Source of the DNA: Burkholderiales bacterium
GTDB lineage: Bacteria; Pseudomonadota; Gammaproteobacteria; Burkholderiales; Burkholderiaceae_C
Reading direction: 5' to 3'
Length of the DNA: 64,000 nt
Assembly (NCBI GenBank): GCA_017307855.1
Contig: JAFKGD010000002.1
Location: 62,001-126,000 of the forward strand
Within the stretch, counting starts at the first letter, position 1. Each line of letters begins with the position of its first letter. This document shows positions 34,490-44,618 of the stretch, piece by piece. The notes below the pieces were generated by a model that did no database searches, was not told where the DNA came from, and was given only the letters and a program-made list of their open reading frames with translations. A program made the translations under genes and the position numbers.

Positions 34490-35187
34490 ACCAACAAGAC
34501 CTCTCGATCCTGCACCTCGTCCTCTCGGCCAGCATCGTGGTGCAACTGGTGATGCTGCTGCTGGTGGGCGTCTCCATCGCCAGCTGGGCCGCCATCTTCC
34601 GCAAGATCTTCGCGCTGCGCCGCATCAAGGCCCTGAACGAAAACTTCGAGCGCGAGTTCTGGTCCGGCGCCAGCCTCAACGACCTGTACGCCGCGGCCGC
34701 GCAGAACGCCCGCAGCGCCGGCCCGATGGAACGCATCTTCGCCTCGGGCATGCGCGAATACCAGAAGCTGCGCGAGCGCCGCATCGCCGATGCCAACACG
34801 CTGCTCGACGGCGCCCGCCGCGCCATGCGCGCGAGCTTCCAGCGCGAGCTGGATGCTGCCGAATCCAACCTGTCCTTCCTGGCTTCGGTGGGCTCGGTGT
34901 CGCCGTACGTGGGCCTGTTCGGCACGGTGTGGGGCATCATGCACGCCTTCACGGGTCTGGCCAGCCTGCAACAGGTGACGCTGGCCACCGTGGCCCCCGG
35001 CATCGCCGAGGCCCTGGTGGCCACGGCCATCGGCCTGTTCGCCGCGATTCCGGCCGTGGTGGCCTACAACAACTTCGCGCGCGACATCGACCGCATCGCC
35101 ATCAAGCTGGAGACATTCATCGAGGAGTTCTCCAACATCCTGCAGCGCAACCTGGGCGCCGCGCCCGCCGCCGCCCCCGGCCACTGA
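34486..35187 (+). CDS. tolQ: TolQ proton-channel protein
   Basis: 233 residues with a first membrane helix near residues 12-38, the cytoplasmic ERIFASGMREYQKLRERR segment, and two further helices containing VGLFGTVWGIMHAF and the EALVATAIGLFAAIPAVVAYN motif. It is an MotA/ExbB-family inner-membrane motor subunit that energises TolA with TolR. It overlaps ybgC by 4 bp. Confidence 0.95.
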   Translation: MNQQDLSILHLVLSASIVVQLVMLLLVGVSIASWAAIFRKIFALRRIKALNENFEREFWSGASLNDLYAAAAQNARSAGPMERIFASGMREYQKLRERRIADANTLLDGARRAMRASFQRELDAAESNLSFLASVGSVSPYVGLFGTVWGIMHAFTGLASLQQVTLATVAPGIAEALVATAIGLFAAIPAVVAYNNFARDIDRIAIKLETFIEEFSNILQRNLGAAPAAAPGH

Positions 35188-35200
35188 AGGAATCGCCCAG

Positions 35201-35629
<429 letters not shown>

Positions 35630-35684
35630 CGCGCACGGCGTTTTCCCGCGCGAACTTCGTCGCCCGAGCCCTAGCCCAGATCCC

Positions 35685-36560
35685 ATGCCCTCGCACGCCG
35701 AACGCATCGACTTCATGCCACCGCCGCAGCCCGGCGCCGTGCGTGCGTTCGGCATCGCGCTGGCCGCGCACGCCGTGCTCATCGCTGCGCTCACCTGGGG
35801 CGTGAACTGGAAGAACACCAACCGCGACGTCGCCATCGAGGCCGAGCTCTGGTCCACCGTCGTGCAGCAAGCTGCGCCACGGCCCGTGGAAACGCCGCCG
35901 GCGCCGCCGCCGCCTCCGGCCCCTCCCGCTGCGCGCACCCAGACGGCGCCGCCGCCCGAGCAGAACCGCGACGCCGACATCGCTCTGGAGCGTGAAAAGC
36001 GCCAGCGCGAGGAACGCGAGCGCCGCGAGGCGGAGCAGAAACGCCAGGCTGCCGACAAGGCCGCGCGCGAGAAGAAGGCTGCGACGGAAAAGGCCGCCGC
36101 CGACAGGAAGGCCGCCGAGAAAGCGGCAGCCGACAAGCAGCGCGCGCAGGAAACTAAGAAGCGAGAAGAACAGCAGGAGAAGCTGGCCGAGGCCAAGCGC
36201 CGCGAGGAAAACCTCAAGCGCATCCAGGCCATGGCCGGCGCCACCGGCTCGCCCGATGCCACCGGCAACTCGCAGCGCTCGAGCGGCCCCAGCGCGGGTT
36301 ATGCCGAGCGGCTGGCCGCGCTCTTCAAACGCAACATCAGCTTCCCCAATCCCGACTCGATCAGCGGCAACCCCAAGGCGGTCGTCGAGGTGCGTGTGTC
36401 GCCTTCAGGGCTGATCATCGGCTCCCGCCTGGTCAAGTCGTCGGGCGTGCCGGCCTGGGACGATGCCGTGCTGCGCGCGGTGGACAAGACCGAGCGCATC
36501 CCCGCCGACAACGGCCGCTATCCCACGGTGTTCCCGGCCGAGTTCGGGCCCAAGGACTGA
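35685..36560 (+). CDS. tolA: TolA
   Basis: 291 residues. One membrane helix covers about residues 20-40. It has a histidine (His29) where the SxxxH motif lies, but Ala25 replaces the Ser. A Pro-rich stretch and a Lys/Ala/Glu-rich helix of about 100 residues follow, and a C-terminal domain from near residue 200 (YAERLAALFKRNISFPNPDS) completes the usual three-domain layout. It links the TolQR motor to Pal at the outer membrane. tolB and pal do not follow; dnaE converges 42 bp later. Confidence 0.92.
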   Translation: MPSHAERIDFMPPPQPGAVRAFGIALAAHAVLIAALTWGVNWKNTNRDVAIEAELWSTVVQQAAPRPVETPPAPPPPPAPPAARTQTAPPPEQNRDADIALEREKRQREERERREAEQKRQAADKAAREKKAATEKAAADRKAAEKAAADKQRAQETKKREEQQEKLAEAKRREENLKRIQAMAGATGSPDATGNSQRSSGPSAGYAERLAALFKRNISFPNPDSISGNPKAVVEVRVSPSGLIIGSRLVKSSGVPAWDDAVLRAVDKTERIPADNGRYPTVFPAEFGPKD

Positions 36561-36602
36561 CGCTCGGGCCGCGCGACCCAAGCCGCCATTGAGGCGTCGC
36601 GG

Positions 36603-39600
36603 TCAGGCCTCGTAGACGATGCTCGCCAAGCCCTGGTCGGCCTGCGCCATCCAGCTGGCCAGCGCGGCATCGCTGGGGAAAAACCGCGCCTGATCGCCCA
36701 GTTGCAGCTCGGCCGCCGCGCCGTCGCGCGCCAGCGCCAGCCGCACGGGCAGGCCGCGCAGCAGTTCATCACCCTCTTCCGACACTTCCCTGCGCGGCGG
36801 AAAGTCGCGCAGCAGGCGCGCGATGTCGGGCGCGCGGCCGTTCACCGCCACGCGCAGGAATTTGCCGAAGCGGCAGCGCGCCGTGGCCAGGTCCCACACC
36901 TGCTGCACGTTGAGGCGCACGCCGCCACTGAAGCGGTCGGGCTGCACGCGGCCCATGATGATGACGAGCTCGTCATCCTTGAGCACGTTGCGGCTGGCGT
37001 TGATGACGGCCTCGTCGGCCGTGCCCTCGATCACCGCCGTCTTGTCATCGAGCTTGAACAGCGCGAGCTTGCCGCGCTGGCCGTTGATGATGCGCAGGTC
37101 GCTCACGATGCCCGCCACCAGTTGCGGCTCGCGCGACTCGCTCAGCTCTTCCACCGTACGGCGGGCGAAGCGGCGCACCTCGGCGGCCGACTCGTCGAAC
37201 AGGTGGCCCGAGAGGTAGAAGCCCACGGCCGTCTTCTCGAACGTGAGCCGCTCCTTGATGCCCCAGGGCATGGCTTCGACCAGCGACGGCTCCTGCGTGC
37301 TCGACCCATGCGAATCGTCGCCCAGGTCGAACAGGCCGCCCTGGTTGGCGTTGGCTTCGCTCGTCGCGGCGAATTCGAACGCGCGGTCGATGGAGGCCAC
37401 CAGCTCGGCGCGGTTGGGATGCAGGCTGTCAAAGGCACCGGCCTTGATAAGCGCCTCCACCGTGCGCTTGTTCACGCGCGTGCGGTCCACGCGCTTGGCG
37501 AAGTCGTAGAGGCTGGCGAACGGCCCCACGGTATCGCCGCCCGCACCGGCGCCACGCCCTTCACGCGCGGCGACGATGGCTTCGATGGCCTGCTGCCCCG
37601 TGCCCTTGACGGCCCCCAGACCGTAGCGGATCACCTTGTCGGTGACGGGCTCGAAGCGGTAGCTGCCGCGATTGACGTCCGGCGGCTCGAAGCTGATGGC
37701 GAAGTGCTTGACCGCATCCTCGTACAACACCTTGAGCTTGTCGGTGTCGTCCATTTCGACGGTCATGTTGGCGCAATAGAACTCCGCCGTGTAGTGCACC
37801 TTGAGCCAGCCCGTGTGGTAGGCCAGCAGGGAGTAGGCGGCCGCGTGCGACTTGTTGAAGCCGTAGCCCGCGAACTTCTCCATCAGGTCGAACACTTCGT
37901 CGGCCTTGTCCTCGGAGATGCCCTTTTCGGCCGCGCCCTTGCGGAAGATGGCGCGGTGCTCGGCCATCTCCTCGGCCTTCTTCTTGCCCATGGCCCGGCG
38001 CAGCATGTCGGCGCCCCCGAGCGAGTAGCCGCCCAGCACCTGGGCGGTCTGCATCACCTGCTCCTGGTAGACCATGATCCCGTAGGTTTCGGCCAGCACG
38101 GGCTCGACCAGCGGATGCGGGTACTCCACCGGTTCGCGGCCGTGCTTGCGGTTCACGAACGTCGGGATCAGGTCCATCGGGCCCGGGCGGTAAAGCGCGT
38201 TCAGCGCGATCAGGTCTTCCAGACGGCTCGGCTTCGCGTCGCGCAACATGCCCTGCATGCCGCGCGATTCGAACTGGAACACGGCCTCGGTCTTGCCTTC
38301 CTGGAACAGCCTGTACGTGGCCCGGTCATCGAGCGGGATGGTCTCGAAGGTGAAGTTTTCCTGGCCCTTGTGCCGCTTCATGATGAATTCGCGCGCGATC
38401 TCCAGGATCGTGAGCGTGGCCAGGCCCAGGAAGTCGAACTTCACCAGGCCGATGGCCTCCACGTCGTCCTTGTCGTACTGGCTCACCGCCGATTCGCTGC
38501 CCGGCTGCTGGTAGAGCGGGCAGAAGTCGGTGAGCTTGCCGGGCGCGATCAGGACGCCGCCCGCGTGCATGCCGATGTTGCGCGTCATGCCCTCGAGCTT
38601 CTGCGCCATCTCGATCACTGTGCGCACGTCTTCTTCCTCGCGCACGCGCTGGTAGAGCACGGGTTCGAGTTCGAGCGCGTAGTTGTTCTTGTCGCCTTCC
38701 TTCTTCTGCGCGGGCGGGTAGGCCAGCGTGTACGTCTGCCCCGGCTTGCCCGGCACCAGCTTGGAGATGCCATCGCAGAACGTGTAGCTCATGTCCATCA
38801 CGCGGCCCACGTCGCGGATGGCGGCCTTGGCGGCCATGGTGCCGAAGGTGGCGATCTGGCTCACCGCCTCCTTGCCATATTTCTCCTTCACGTAGTCGAT
38901 CACGCGATCGCGGTTGCCCTGGCAGAAGTCGATGTCGAAGTCGGGCATCGAGACGCGCTCGGGGTTCAGGAAGCGCTCGAACAGCAGGTTGTAGTGCAGC
39001 GGGTCGAGGTCGGTGATCTTGAGCGCGTAGGCCACCAGCGAGCCGGCCCCCGAGCCGCGGCCCGGCCCCACGGGACAGCCGTTGTTCTTGGCCCAGTTGA
39101 TGAAGTCGCCCACGATCAGGAAGTAGCCGGGGAAACCCATCTTGAGGATGGTGCCCAGCTCGAATTCGAGCCGCTCTTCGTAGCGCGGGCGCTGCCGCTC
39201 GCGCTCGGCCTCGTCGGGATAGAGCAGCACCAGGCGTTCCTTCAGACCCTCGGCCGAAGCGAAGCGGAAGTACTCCTCGATGGGCATGCCGTTGGGCGTG
39301 GGGAAATCGGGCAACTGCGGCTTGCCGAGCACCAGCGTCAGGTTGCAGCGTCGCGCGATTTCCAACGTGTTGGCCACCGCGGACGGCACGTCGGCGAACA
39401 GCTGCTCCATCTGCGTCGCACTCTTGAAGTACTGCTCCCGCGTGAAGCGGCGCACGCGCCGCTGGTTGCCCAGGATCTCGCCTTCGGCGATGCACACGCG
39501 CGCCTCGTGCGCCTCGTAATCTTCTTCGCTGAGGAACTGCGCCGGATGCGTGGCCACCACCGGCAAGCCCAGCCGTGCCGCCACGCGCACCGCGCCCGTC

Positions 39601-40136
39601 ACCTGCGCCTCGTCGTCGTTGCGGCCGGCGCGCTGCAGCTCCAGGTAGAAGCGATGCGGGAACAGGCCCGCCAACTGCAGCGCCACCTCGGCGGCGCGCG
39701 CATCGTTGCCCTGCGCGATCGCCTGGCCCACCGGACCGGCCGGCCCACCCGACATCAGGATCAGCCCGTCGCCCAGTTCATGCAGCCAGCCGACCTTGCA
39801 GACCGCCTGCGCGCGTACGACGTTTCGCGTCCAGCCTCGAGCGAGCAACTCGCACAGATTGAGATAGCCCTGCCGGTTCTGCACCAGCAGCAGCACGCGC
39901 GAGACCAGCGAGGCGTCGTCGCCCAGGCCCTCCAGCACTACCTCGGCGCCGATGACCGGCTTGACCCCCTTGCCACGCGCAGCCTTGTAGAACTTGATGG
40001 CACCGAACAGGTTCGACAGATCGGTGATCGCCAGCGCCGGCTGGCCATCGGCCGCCGCGGCGGCCACGACTTCGTCGATGCGGTTGGTGCCGTCGACGAC
40101 GGAGAATTCGGTGTGCAGGCGCAGGTGGACGAACAT
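36603..40136 (-). CDS. dnaE: DNA polymerase III alpha subunit
   Basis: 1177 residues from MFVHLRLHTEFSVVDG, the conserved PHP-domain start; an ATG 54 bp upstream is less likely. The catalytic acidic motif PDFDIDFCQGNRDRVIDYV is intact, as are GPGRGSGAGSLVAYAL and the finger segment QEQVMQTAQVLGGYSLGGAD. An OB-fold domain lies near the C-terminus. It is the replicative polymerase. It stands alone, convergent with tolA and divergent from the toxin-antitoxin pair. Confidence 0.97.
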   Translation of the reverse strand: MFVHLRLHTEFSVVDGTNRIDEVVAAAAADGQPALAITDLSNLFGAIKFYKAARGKGVKPVIGAEVVLEGLGDDASLVSRVLLLVQNRQGYLNLCELLARGWTRNVVRAQAVCKVGWLHELGDGLILMSGGPAGPVGQAIAQGNDARAAEVALQLAGLFPHRFYLELQRAGRNDDEAQVTGAVRVAARLGLPVVATHPAQFLSEEDYEAHEARVCIAEGEILGNQRRVRRFTREQYFKSATQMEQLFADVPSAVANTLEIARRCNLTLVLGKPQLPDFPTPNGMPIEEYFRFASAEGLKERLVLLYPDEAERERQRPRYEERLEFELGTILKMGFPGYFLIVGDFINWAKNNGCPVGPGRGSGAGSLVAYALKITDLDPLHYNLLFERFLNPERVSMPDFDIDFCQGNRDRVIDYVKEKYGKEAVSQIATFGTMAAKAAIRDVGRVMDMSYTFCDGISKLVPGKPGQTYTLAYPPAQKKEGDKNNYALELEPVLYQRVREEEDVRTVIEMAQKLEGMTRNIGMHAGGVLIAPGKLTDFCPLYQQPGSESAVSQYDKDDVEAIGLVKFDFLGLATLTILEIAREFIMKRHKGQENFTFETIPLDDRATYRLFQEGKTEAVFQFESRGMQGMLRDAKPSRLEDLIALNALYRPGPMDLIPTFVNRKHGREPVEYPHPLVEPVLAETYGIMVYQEQVMQTAQVLGGYSLGGADMLRRAMGKKKAEEMAEHRAIFRKGAAEKGISEDKADEVFDLMEKFAGYGFNKSHAAAYSLLAYHTGWLKVHYTAEFYCANMTVEMDDTDKLKVLYEDAVKHFAISFEPPDVNRGSYRFEPVTDKVIRYGLGAVKGTGQQAIEAIVAAREGRGAGAGGDTVGPFASLYDFAKRVDRTRVNKRTVEALIKAGAFDSLHPNRAELVASIDRAFEFAATSEANANQGGLFDLGDDSHGSSTQEPSLVEAMPWGIKERLTFEKTAVGFYLSGHLFDESAAEVRRFARRTVEELSESREPQLVAGIVSDLRIINGQRGKLALFKLDDKTAVIEGTADEAVINASRNVLKDDELVIIMGRVQPDRFSGGVRLNVQQVWDLATARCRFGKFLRVAVNGRAPDIARLLRDFPPRREVSEEGDELLRGLPVRLALARDGAAAELQLGDQARFFPSDAALASWMAQADQGLASIVYEA

Positions 40137-40229
40137 GCGGGCATTGTAGGAAACCGCTGCTGCAAGAAGCGCTTGACAGGGGCTTGCCAAGGCCGATCAG
40201 CACTGTCGACAGCCTGGTGTGGCAATCCT

Positions 40230-40257
40230 CGATTGCATTGCATTTGCAATACAATCG
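40230..40257. promoter_or_regulatory. 28-bp near-perfect palindrome at the antitoxin promoter
   Basis: The outer arms CGATTG and CAATCG enclose the inner arms ATTGCA and TGCAAT around a TT centre; one pair mismatches. It ends 4 bp before the antitoxin ATG and contains a -10-like TACAAT at 40250-40255. This is typical of an autoregulatory toxin-antitoxin operator. There is no Shine-Dalgarno, so the transcript may be leaderless. Confidence 0.65.
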
Positions 40258-40261
40258 CCGC

Positions 40262-40543
40262 ATGAAAACCGCCACCCTGCCCGCCGTTCGCGTACAGCCC
40301 GACCTGCGCGCCGATATCGAGCGCGTTCTGAGCGACGGCGAGTCGCTGTCGCAGTTCGTCGAATCCGCCGTGCAGGCCGCCGTGCATCAACGCACGCAGC
40401 AGGCCGAATTCGTGACGCGCGGGATGGCGTCGCTGCAGAAGGCGTGCAAAAGCGGTGACTACGTCGACGCTGGCCGCGTTGTCGATGGCTTGCGCCACCG
40501 GCTGCAGACTGCGCGTGCGAAGCAGGCAGCGGACGGCCGGTGA
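40262..40543 (+). CDS. Antitoxin-like protein, YlcI/YnfO family
   Basis: 93 residues starting [20 protein letters not shown], the typical opening of this small family. The N-terminal half fits a ribbon-helix-helix-like DNA-binding part (strand then [17 protein letters not shown] helix), and the C-terminus is helical and basic, suited to wrapping the toxin. It overlaps the toxin gene by 4 bp. The upstream palindrome supports autoregulation. Confidence 0.75.
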   Translation: MKTATLPAVRVQPDLRADIERVLSDGESLSQFVESAVQAAVHQRTQQAEFVTRGMASLQKACKSGDYVDAGRVVDGLRHRLQTARAKQAADGR

Positions 40544-40854
40544 GCTACACCGTTCGTTTCACGCGCGACGCCGCGGACGACCTGCAGCGCCTGTTCGATT
40601 TCATCCTGGAGCGGGACACGGCCCAGGGTGGGGACTTCGATCAGGCGGCGCGCGCACTCTCCGCCATCGAGCGCGCCATCGACACGTTGCGTTTCACGCC
40701 CTTCACCTGCCGCAAGGCCGGCCGCGACCCGTTCATCCGCGAGTTGGTGATTCCGTTCGGCGGCGCTGGCTACGTCGCGCTGTTCGAGATCGAGGCCAGC
40801 GATTCGGTGGTCATCGCTGCCGTTCGCCATCAGCGCGAAGACGATTACCACTAG
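40540..40854 (+). CDS. RelE/ParE-family toxin
   Basis: 104 residues with the ParE-like pattern: [20 protein letters not shown], the central helix [17 protein letters not shown], the conserved REL near [16 protein letters not shown], and the final [14 protein letters not shown]. Family members inhibit gyrase (ParE) or cleave mRNA (RelE); which applies is not visible. A GTG start is coupled to the antitoxin by a GTGA overlap. trhO begins 2 bp after the stop. Confidence 0.8.
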   Translation: MSYTVRFTRDAADDLQRLFDFILERDTAQGGDFDQAARALSAIERAIDTLRFTPFTCRKAGRDPFIRELVIPFGGAGYVALFEIEASDSVVIAAVRHQREDDYH

Positions 40855-40856
40855 CC

Positions 40857-41600
40857 ATGCAAGACATCCTCAACATCTCCGCCTACAAATTCGTCCCGAT
40901 CGCGGATGCCCCCATGTTGCGGGACACGCTGCTGGAGCGCGCCCGCGCGGCCGCGCTCAAGGGCACGATCCTGCTGGCCGAAGAAGGCATCAACCTGTTC
41001 CTGGCCGGCGATACACAAGCCGTGCGCGGCTTCGTCGATGCCTTGCGGCAGGACGCCCGATTTGCCGACCTCGATCCCAAGGAAAGCTGGTCGGCCACGC
41101 AACCGTTCAAGCGCCTGCTGGTGAAGGTCAAGCGCGAGATCATCCGTATGAACCATCCGGCTATCCAGCCCGCCCAGGGCCGCGCGCCGGCGGTGGATGC
41201 GCCCACACTGGCGCGCTGGCTCGATGCAGGCCACGATGACGAAGGCCGGCCCGTGGTCACGCTCGACACGCGCAACGCGTTCGAGGTGGACCACGGCACG
41301 TTCGAGGGCGCCATCGACTGGCGCATCGGCAAGTTCTCCGACTTCCCGGACGCGCTGGCCGCGCATCGCACCGAGCTGGAAGGCAAGACCGTGGTGAGTT
41401 TCTGCACTGGCGGCATCCGCTGCGAGAAGGCCGCGATCCTGATGCACGAGGCCGGCCTGCCGCACGTGCTTCAGCTCGACGGCGGCATCCTCAAATACTT
41501 CGAGCTGACCGATGGCCGCCACTTCCGGGGCGACTGCTTCGTGTTCGACGAGCGCGAGGCGGTCGACGCGGCCCTCGCGCCGAAGCGCGCCGCCGGCTGA
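40857..41600 (+). CDS. trhO: tRNA uridine(34) hydroxylase TrhO, rhodanese-fold
   Basis: 247 residues. The N-terminal YceA-type domain has [16 protein letters not shown], and the C-terminal rhodanese domain has the active-site loop [11 protein letters not shown]. TrhO proteins make 5-hydroxyuridine at the tRNA wobble position in an oxygen-dependent reaction. The gene starts 2 bp after the toxin stop, so at least some expression must come from the toxin-antitoxin promoter unless an internal promoter exists. Confidence 0.88.
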   Translation: MQDILNISAYKFVPIADAPMLRDTLLERARAAALKGTILLAEEGINLFLAGDTQAVRGFVDALRQDARFADLDPKESWSATQPFKRLLVKVKREIIRMNHPAIQPAQGRAPAVDAPTLARWLDAGHDDEGRPVVTLDTRNAFEVDHGTFEGAIDWRIGKFSDFPDALAAHRTELEGKTVVSFCTGGIRCEKAAILMHEAGLPHVLQLDGGILKYFELTDGRHFRGDCFVFDEREAVDAALAPKRAAG

Positions 41601-41621
41601 TCCGCTGCGCCTGCGGCAGGC

Positions 41622-42500
41622 TCAGGCCGGCCCGCCCTCGGGCAGCGGAATGAACTCGGCCTCGCCGGGCACGCCGTCGAAGCGCCCTTCGCGCCAGTCG
41701 CGCGCGGCCTCGGCGATGCGCTCCTTGCGGCTGGAGACGAAGTTCCACCACATGAAGCGGTGGCCATCGAGTGGTGCACCGCCCACCACGGCGATGCGCG
41801 CACCGGTCTCGCTGGCGATACGCGCAGCAGCATGCGGTGCCAGCACGCCGAGCGTGCGCGCCGGCAGCACCTCGCCGTCCACGGTGAGATCGGCGTCGGG
41901 GCTGTAGAGGGCCTTCTCCTCGCACAGCGCGGGCAGATCGAAGGCTTCGCCCGCGGGCAGGGCGATGTCCAGGTACAGCGTCTGCGCGAACGTTCGCACG
42001 GGCGAGGCCGCACCGAAGGCCTCGCCGATCAGCACGCGCACGCGCGCGCCGTCCACCTGCAACTCGGGGATCGCGTCGGCCGGTGTGTGCTCGAACGCGG
42101 CATCGACCTCCTCGGCCTCTTTCGGCAGCGCCGCCCACAGCTGCAGGCCGTGGTTCACGTAGCTCGCAGACGCCAGGTCATCCGGACGGCGCTCCGAGTG
42201 GGTGATGCCGCGCCCGGCCGTCATCCAGTTGATGGCGCCGGGTTCGATCCGCTGCACCACGCCCAGGCTGTCGCGGTGCATCATCGCGCCCTCGTACAGG
42301 TAAGTGACAGTGGCCAGACCGATGTGCGGATGCGGGCGGACGTCGTAGTTGGCCTCGGGCACCACCGTGACGGGCCCGAAGTGATCGAAGAACAGGAACG
42401 GGCCGACCGACTGGCGTTTGGCCGACGGCAGCAGGCGACGCACGGTGAAGCCGCCACCGAGATCCTTGGTGTGGCCGGACAGTTGCAGGGCAAGACTCAT
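41622..42500 (-). CDS. Pirin family protein
   Basis: 292 residues, double cupin. N-terminal metal-site motifs are RPHPHIGLATVTYL and the His/Glu pair ITHSER (with GRGITHSERR). The late FMWWNFVSSRKERI motif is typical of bacterial pirins. Pirins bind iron; some have quercetin 2,3-dioxygenase activity. The start has GGAG upstream. It forms a leftward pair with the flavodoxin-fold gene 35 bp upstream. Confidence 0.88.
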   Translation of the reverse strand: MSLALQLSGHTKDLGGGFTVRRLLPSAKRQSVGPFLFFDHFGPVTVVPEANYDVRPHPHIGLATVTYLYEGAMMHRDSLGVVQRIEPGAINWMTAGRGITHSERRPDDLASASYVNHGLQLWAALPKEAEEVDAAFEHTPADAIPELQVDGARVRVLIGEAFGAASPVRTFAQTLYLDIALPAGEAFDLPALCEEKALYSPDADLTVDGEVLPARTLGVLAPHAAARIASETGARIAVVGGAPLDGHRFMWWNFVSSRKERIAEAARDWREGRFDGVPGEAEFIPLPEGGPA

Positions 42501-42535
42501 GGCGGGGCTCCTTCGGGGGTCGTGTGGTCCGGGTG

Positions 42536-43096
42536 TCAGGCCTGCGGTGCCAGCCGCGCCGCCATCTGCGCCACGCGTGCGCCAAAGAGGCGCGCCGTCT
42601 CCAGGTCGCCCGGCAGGCAGTCGTCGGCGCTCGCATCCGACGGCGTCTGCGCCATCAGCCCGCTGTACGACACGAGGTAGTTCACGTCGTTGCGCCTGGC
42701 AGCCTTGGTGTTGGCCGGCATCAGCCCCTGGCTCACCCACAGCATCGAATGCTGCATGGCCAGCGTGAACAGCGCGTCGAGTGTATGCAGCTTGTCGCCA
42801 TTCATGCCGGCGCTGGACGTGAAGCCGGCGGCGAGCTTGTCCTTCCAGCCCTGCGCGAACCAGACCTTGGAAGACGCGTCGGCGAATTTCTTGAACTGCC
42901 AGCTCACGTTGCCCATGTACGTGGGCGAGCCGAACACGATGGCATCGGCCGCGGCCAGCAGTTCCCAGCCACCCGCGGGCAGGTTGCCTTCGGCATCGAT
43001 GGCCAGCAGCGTGGCATCGGCGCCTTCGGCCACGGCATGGGCGATGCGTTGGGTGTGGCCATAGCCGGAGTGGTAGACGACGACGGTGCGGGGCAT
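42536..43096 (-). CDS. Flavodoxin-fold NAD(P)H oxidoreductase (WrbA-like)
   Basis: 186 residues. The FMN phosphate loop YHSGYGHTQRIA is at the N-terminus and FGSPTYMGNVSWQFKKF is the second FMN motif, as in WrbA and related quinone reductases. Next to a pirin it suggests quinone or flavonoid detoxification. The exact substrate is unknown. Confidence 0.85.
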   Translation of the reverse strand: MPRTVVVYHSGYGHTQRIAHAVAEGADATLLAIDAEGNLPAGGWELLAAADAIVFGSPTYMGNVSWQFKKFADASSKVWFAQGWKDKLAAGFTSSAGMNGDKLHTLDALFTLAMQHSMLWVSQGLMPANTKAARRNDVNYLVSYSGLMAQTPSDASADDCLPGDLETARLFGARVAQMAARLAPQA

Positions 43097-43216
43097 GGGC
43101 AGGACTCCTGAAAGCGCAGAGGATAAGCCGCCGCCATGGCAGCGGCAGGAAGCGGTGGCGCAAATGCAGACGGCGGTGGCATGGCAGGCTGCCGCACCAC
43201 CGCCGTCGTGGCGACG

Positions 43217-43240
43217 GGCCCGCGCCGTGCGGCGCGGGCC
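43217..43240 (-). terminator. Strong hairpin downstream of the DoxX gene
   Basis: A 10-bp perfect stem, GGCCCGCGCC and GGCGCGGGCC, with a 4-nt loop lies 10 bp past the DoxX stop. There is no U-tract on either strand, so it may act as an mRNA 3' stabiliser or a rho-assisted end. Confidence 0.45.
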
Positions 43241-43249
43241 GCAGGGGCC

Positions 43250-43654
43250 TCAGCCTCGACGGGCGTCGACGCTGAAGCGGCCGGCGCCGAAGGCTGCGAA
43301 CGCGAACGCGCCGCCGGCGATCGCCATGTTCTTGAAGAACGACATCTGCTCGGCCGGCACGGCCCAGAACGGATGGAAGATGAACGTGATGATCACGGTG
43401 AAGAGCGCGATGCCCAGCGCCGCCCAGCGGGTCTGCAGGCCGATGAGCAGCAGGATGCCGAAGCCGAGCTCGACCACGATGGCGATCGCCGCGGCCACCT
43501 CCGGCAGCGGGATGCCCTTGGAAGCGATGTAGCCCACCGTACCGGCGAAGCCGCCGATCTTGCCGAAGCCGGCCGGGATGAACAGCAGGGCCAGCAGCGC
43601 GCGGCCGATCAGGGCGAAGGTGGCTTCGAGCGAGGGATTGTTGAGTTTGGACAT
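43250..43654 (-). CDS. DoxX family membrane protein
   Basis: 134 residues from MSKLNNPSLEATFALIGR with four hydrophobic segments. It has LLALLFIPAGFGKIGGF and the central VVELGFGILLLIGLQTRW motif of DoxX/DoxD-like proteins. DoxX proteins are linked to quinone or thiosulfate redox chemistry and oxidative stress. It has its own leader and lies between two pirin genes. Confidence 0.88.
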   Translation of the reverse strand: MSKLNNPSLEATFALIGRALLALLFIPAGFGKIGGFAGTVGYIASKGIPLPEVAAAIAIVVELGFGILLLIGLQTRWAALGIALFTVIITFIFHPFWAVPAEQMSFFKNMAIAGGAFAFAAFGAGRFSVDARRG

Positions 43655-43819
43655 GTTGGACTCTCCGGGGTTCTTGCAGTGGTTGATATGTCGACGCAAT
43701 GTCGGGAAACGGGATAGCGCGGCGATCTTCCGCGCGCCGGCATGTGATCGTGCCGGCGCGCGCAAGTTCAGAACACTTCTTGCATGTGCTTGCTCTTTTT
43801 TCGACCTGCGCAGCAGAAA

Positions 43820-44521
43820 TCAGGGCGCGAGATCGAACACCAGCACTTCGGCGTCACGGCCCTGGCCCAGCGCCAGACGCGTCTCGCCTTCGATCAGCGC
43901 GGCGTCTCCGCCCGAGAGCTGCTGCCCGTTGACCGTGAGCTCGCCGCGCACCAGGTGCACGTAGGTCTTGCGCTTCGCATCGAGCGAGAGCACCTGCGTT
44001 TCGTCGCCATCGAACAGGCCCGCATACAGCAGCGCATCGGCATGGACCGTGACGGAGCCGCTGGCGCCGTCCGGCGAGGCCACCAGGCGCAACTGCCCGC
44101 GCTTCTCGGTCTCGGCGAAGCTCTTCTGCTCGTAGCTCGGCGGGATGCCGGTCACGTTGGGCAGGATCCAGATCTGCAGGAAGTGCGTGGTCTGGCCTTC
44201 GGCGTGGTTGAACTCGCTGTGCATCACGCCACGGCCGGCGCTCATGCGCTGCACGTCGCCCGGCGGAATGCCCTTGACGTTGCCCATGCTGTCCTTGTGC
44301 GCCAGATTGCCCGAGAGCACGTAGCTGATGATCTCCATGTCGCGGTGGCCGTGCGTGCCGAAGCCCGTGCCCGGCGCGATGCGGTCTTCATTGATCACGC
44401 GCAGGTTGCCGAAGCCCATGTGCTCCGGATCGTGGTAACCGGCGAACGAGAAGCTGTGGGCCGACTTGAGCCAGCCATGGTCCGCATGGCCGCGGTCCTG
44501 CGATCGGCGAAGTGTGAGCAT
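43820..44521 (-). CDS. Pirin family protein (YhaK-like)
   Basis: 233 residues from MLTLRRSQDRGHADHGWLKS. Metal-binding motifs include FGTHGHRDMEIISYVLSG (His-x-His and Glu) and GRGVMHSEFNH. It is shorter than the other pirin in this window and resembles the redox-sensitive YhaK type. GGAGAG lies upstream. It is divergent from a LysR gene, which probably regulates it. Confidence 0.9.
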   Translation of the reverse strand: MLTLRRSQDRGHADHGWLKSAHSFSFAGYHDPEHMGFGNLRVINEDRIAPGTGFGTHGHRDMEIISYVLSGNLAHKDSMGNVKGIPPGDVQRMSAGRGVMHSEFNHAEGQTTHFLQIWILPNVTGIPPSYEQKSFAETEKRGQLRLVASPDGASGSVTVHADALLYAGLFDGDETQVLSLDAKRKTYVHLVRGELTVNGQQLSGGDAALIEGETRLALGQGRDAEVLVFDLAP

Positions 44522-44618
44522 GGTTCTCTCCTGTGTGTGGTGCCGCACCGTTGCGGTACCGATGGAGTGAATGTAGGCGGACGGGGCGCCTGGACGGGCG
44601 CACGCGCTTGAAGACATC

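Noticed and set aside
36702-40265. Open antisense frame of over 1100 codons opposite dnaE
   Set aside because: The sense frame is an intact DnaE with catalytic motifs; the antisense translation is His/Arg/Val-rich without any motif.
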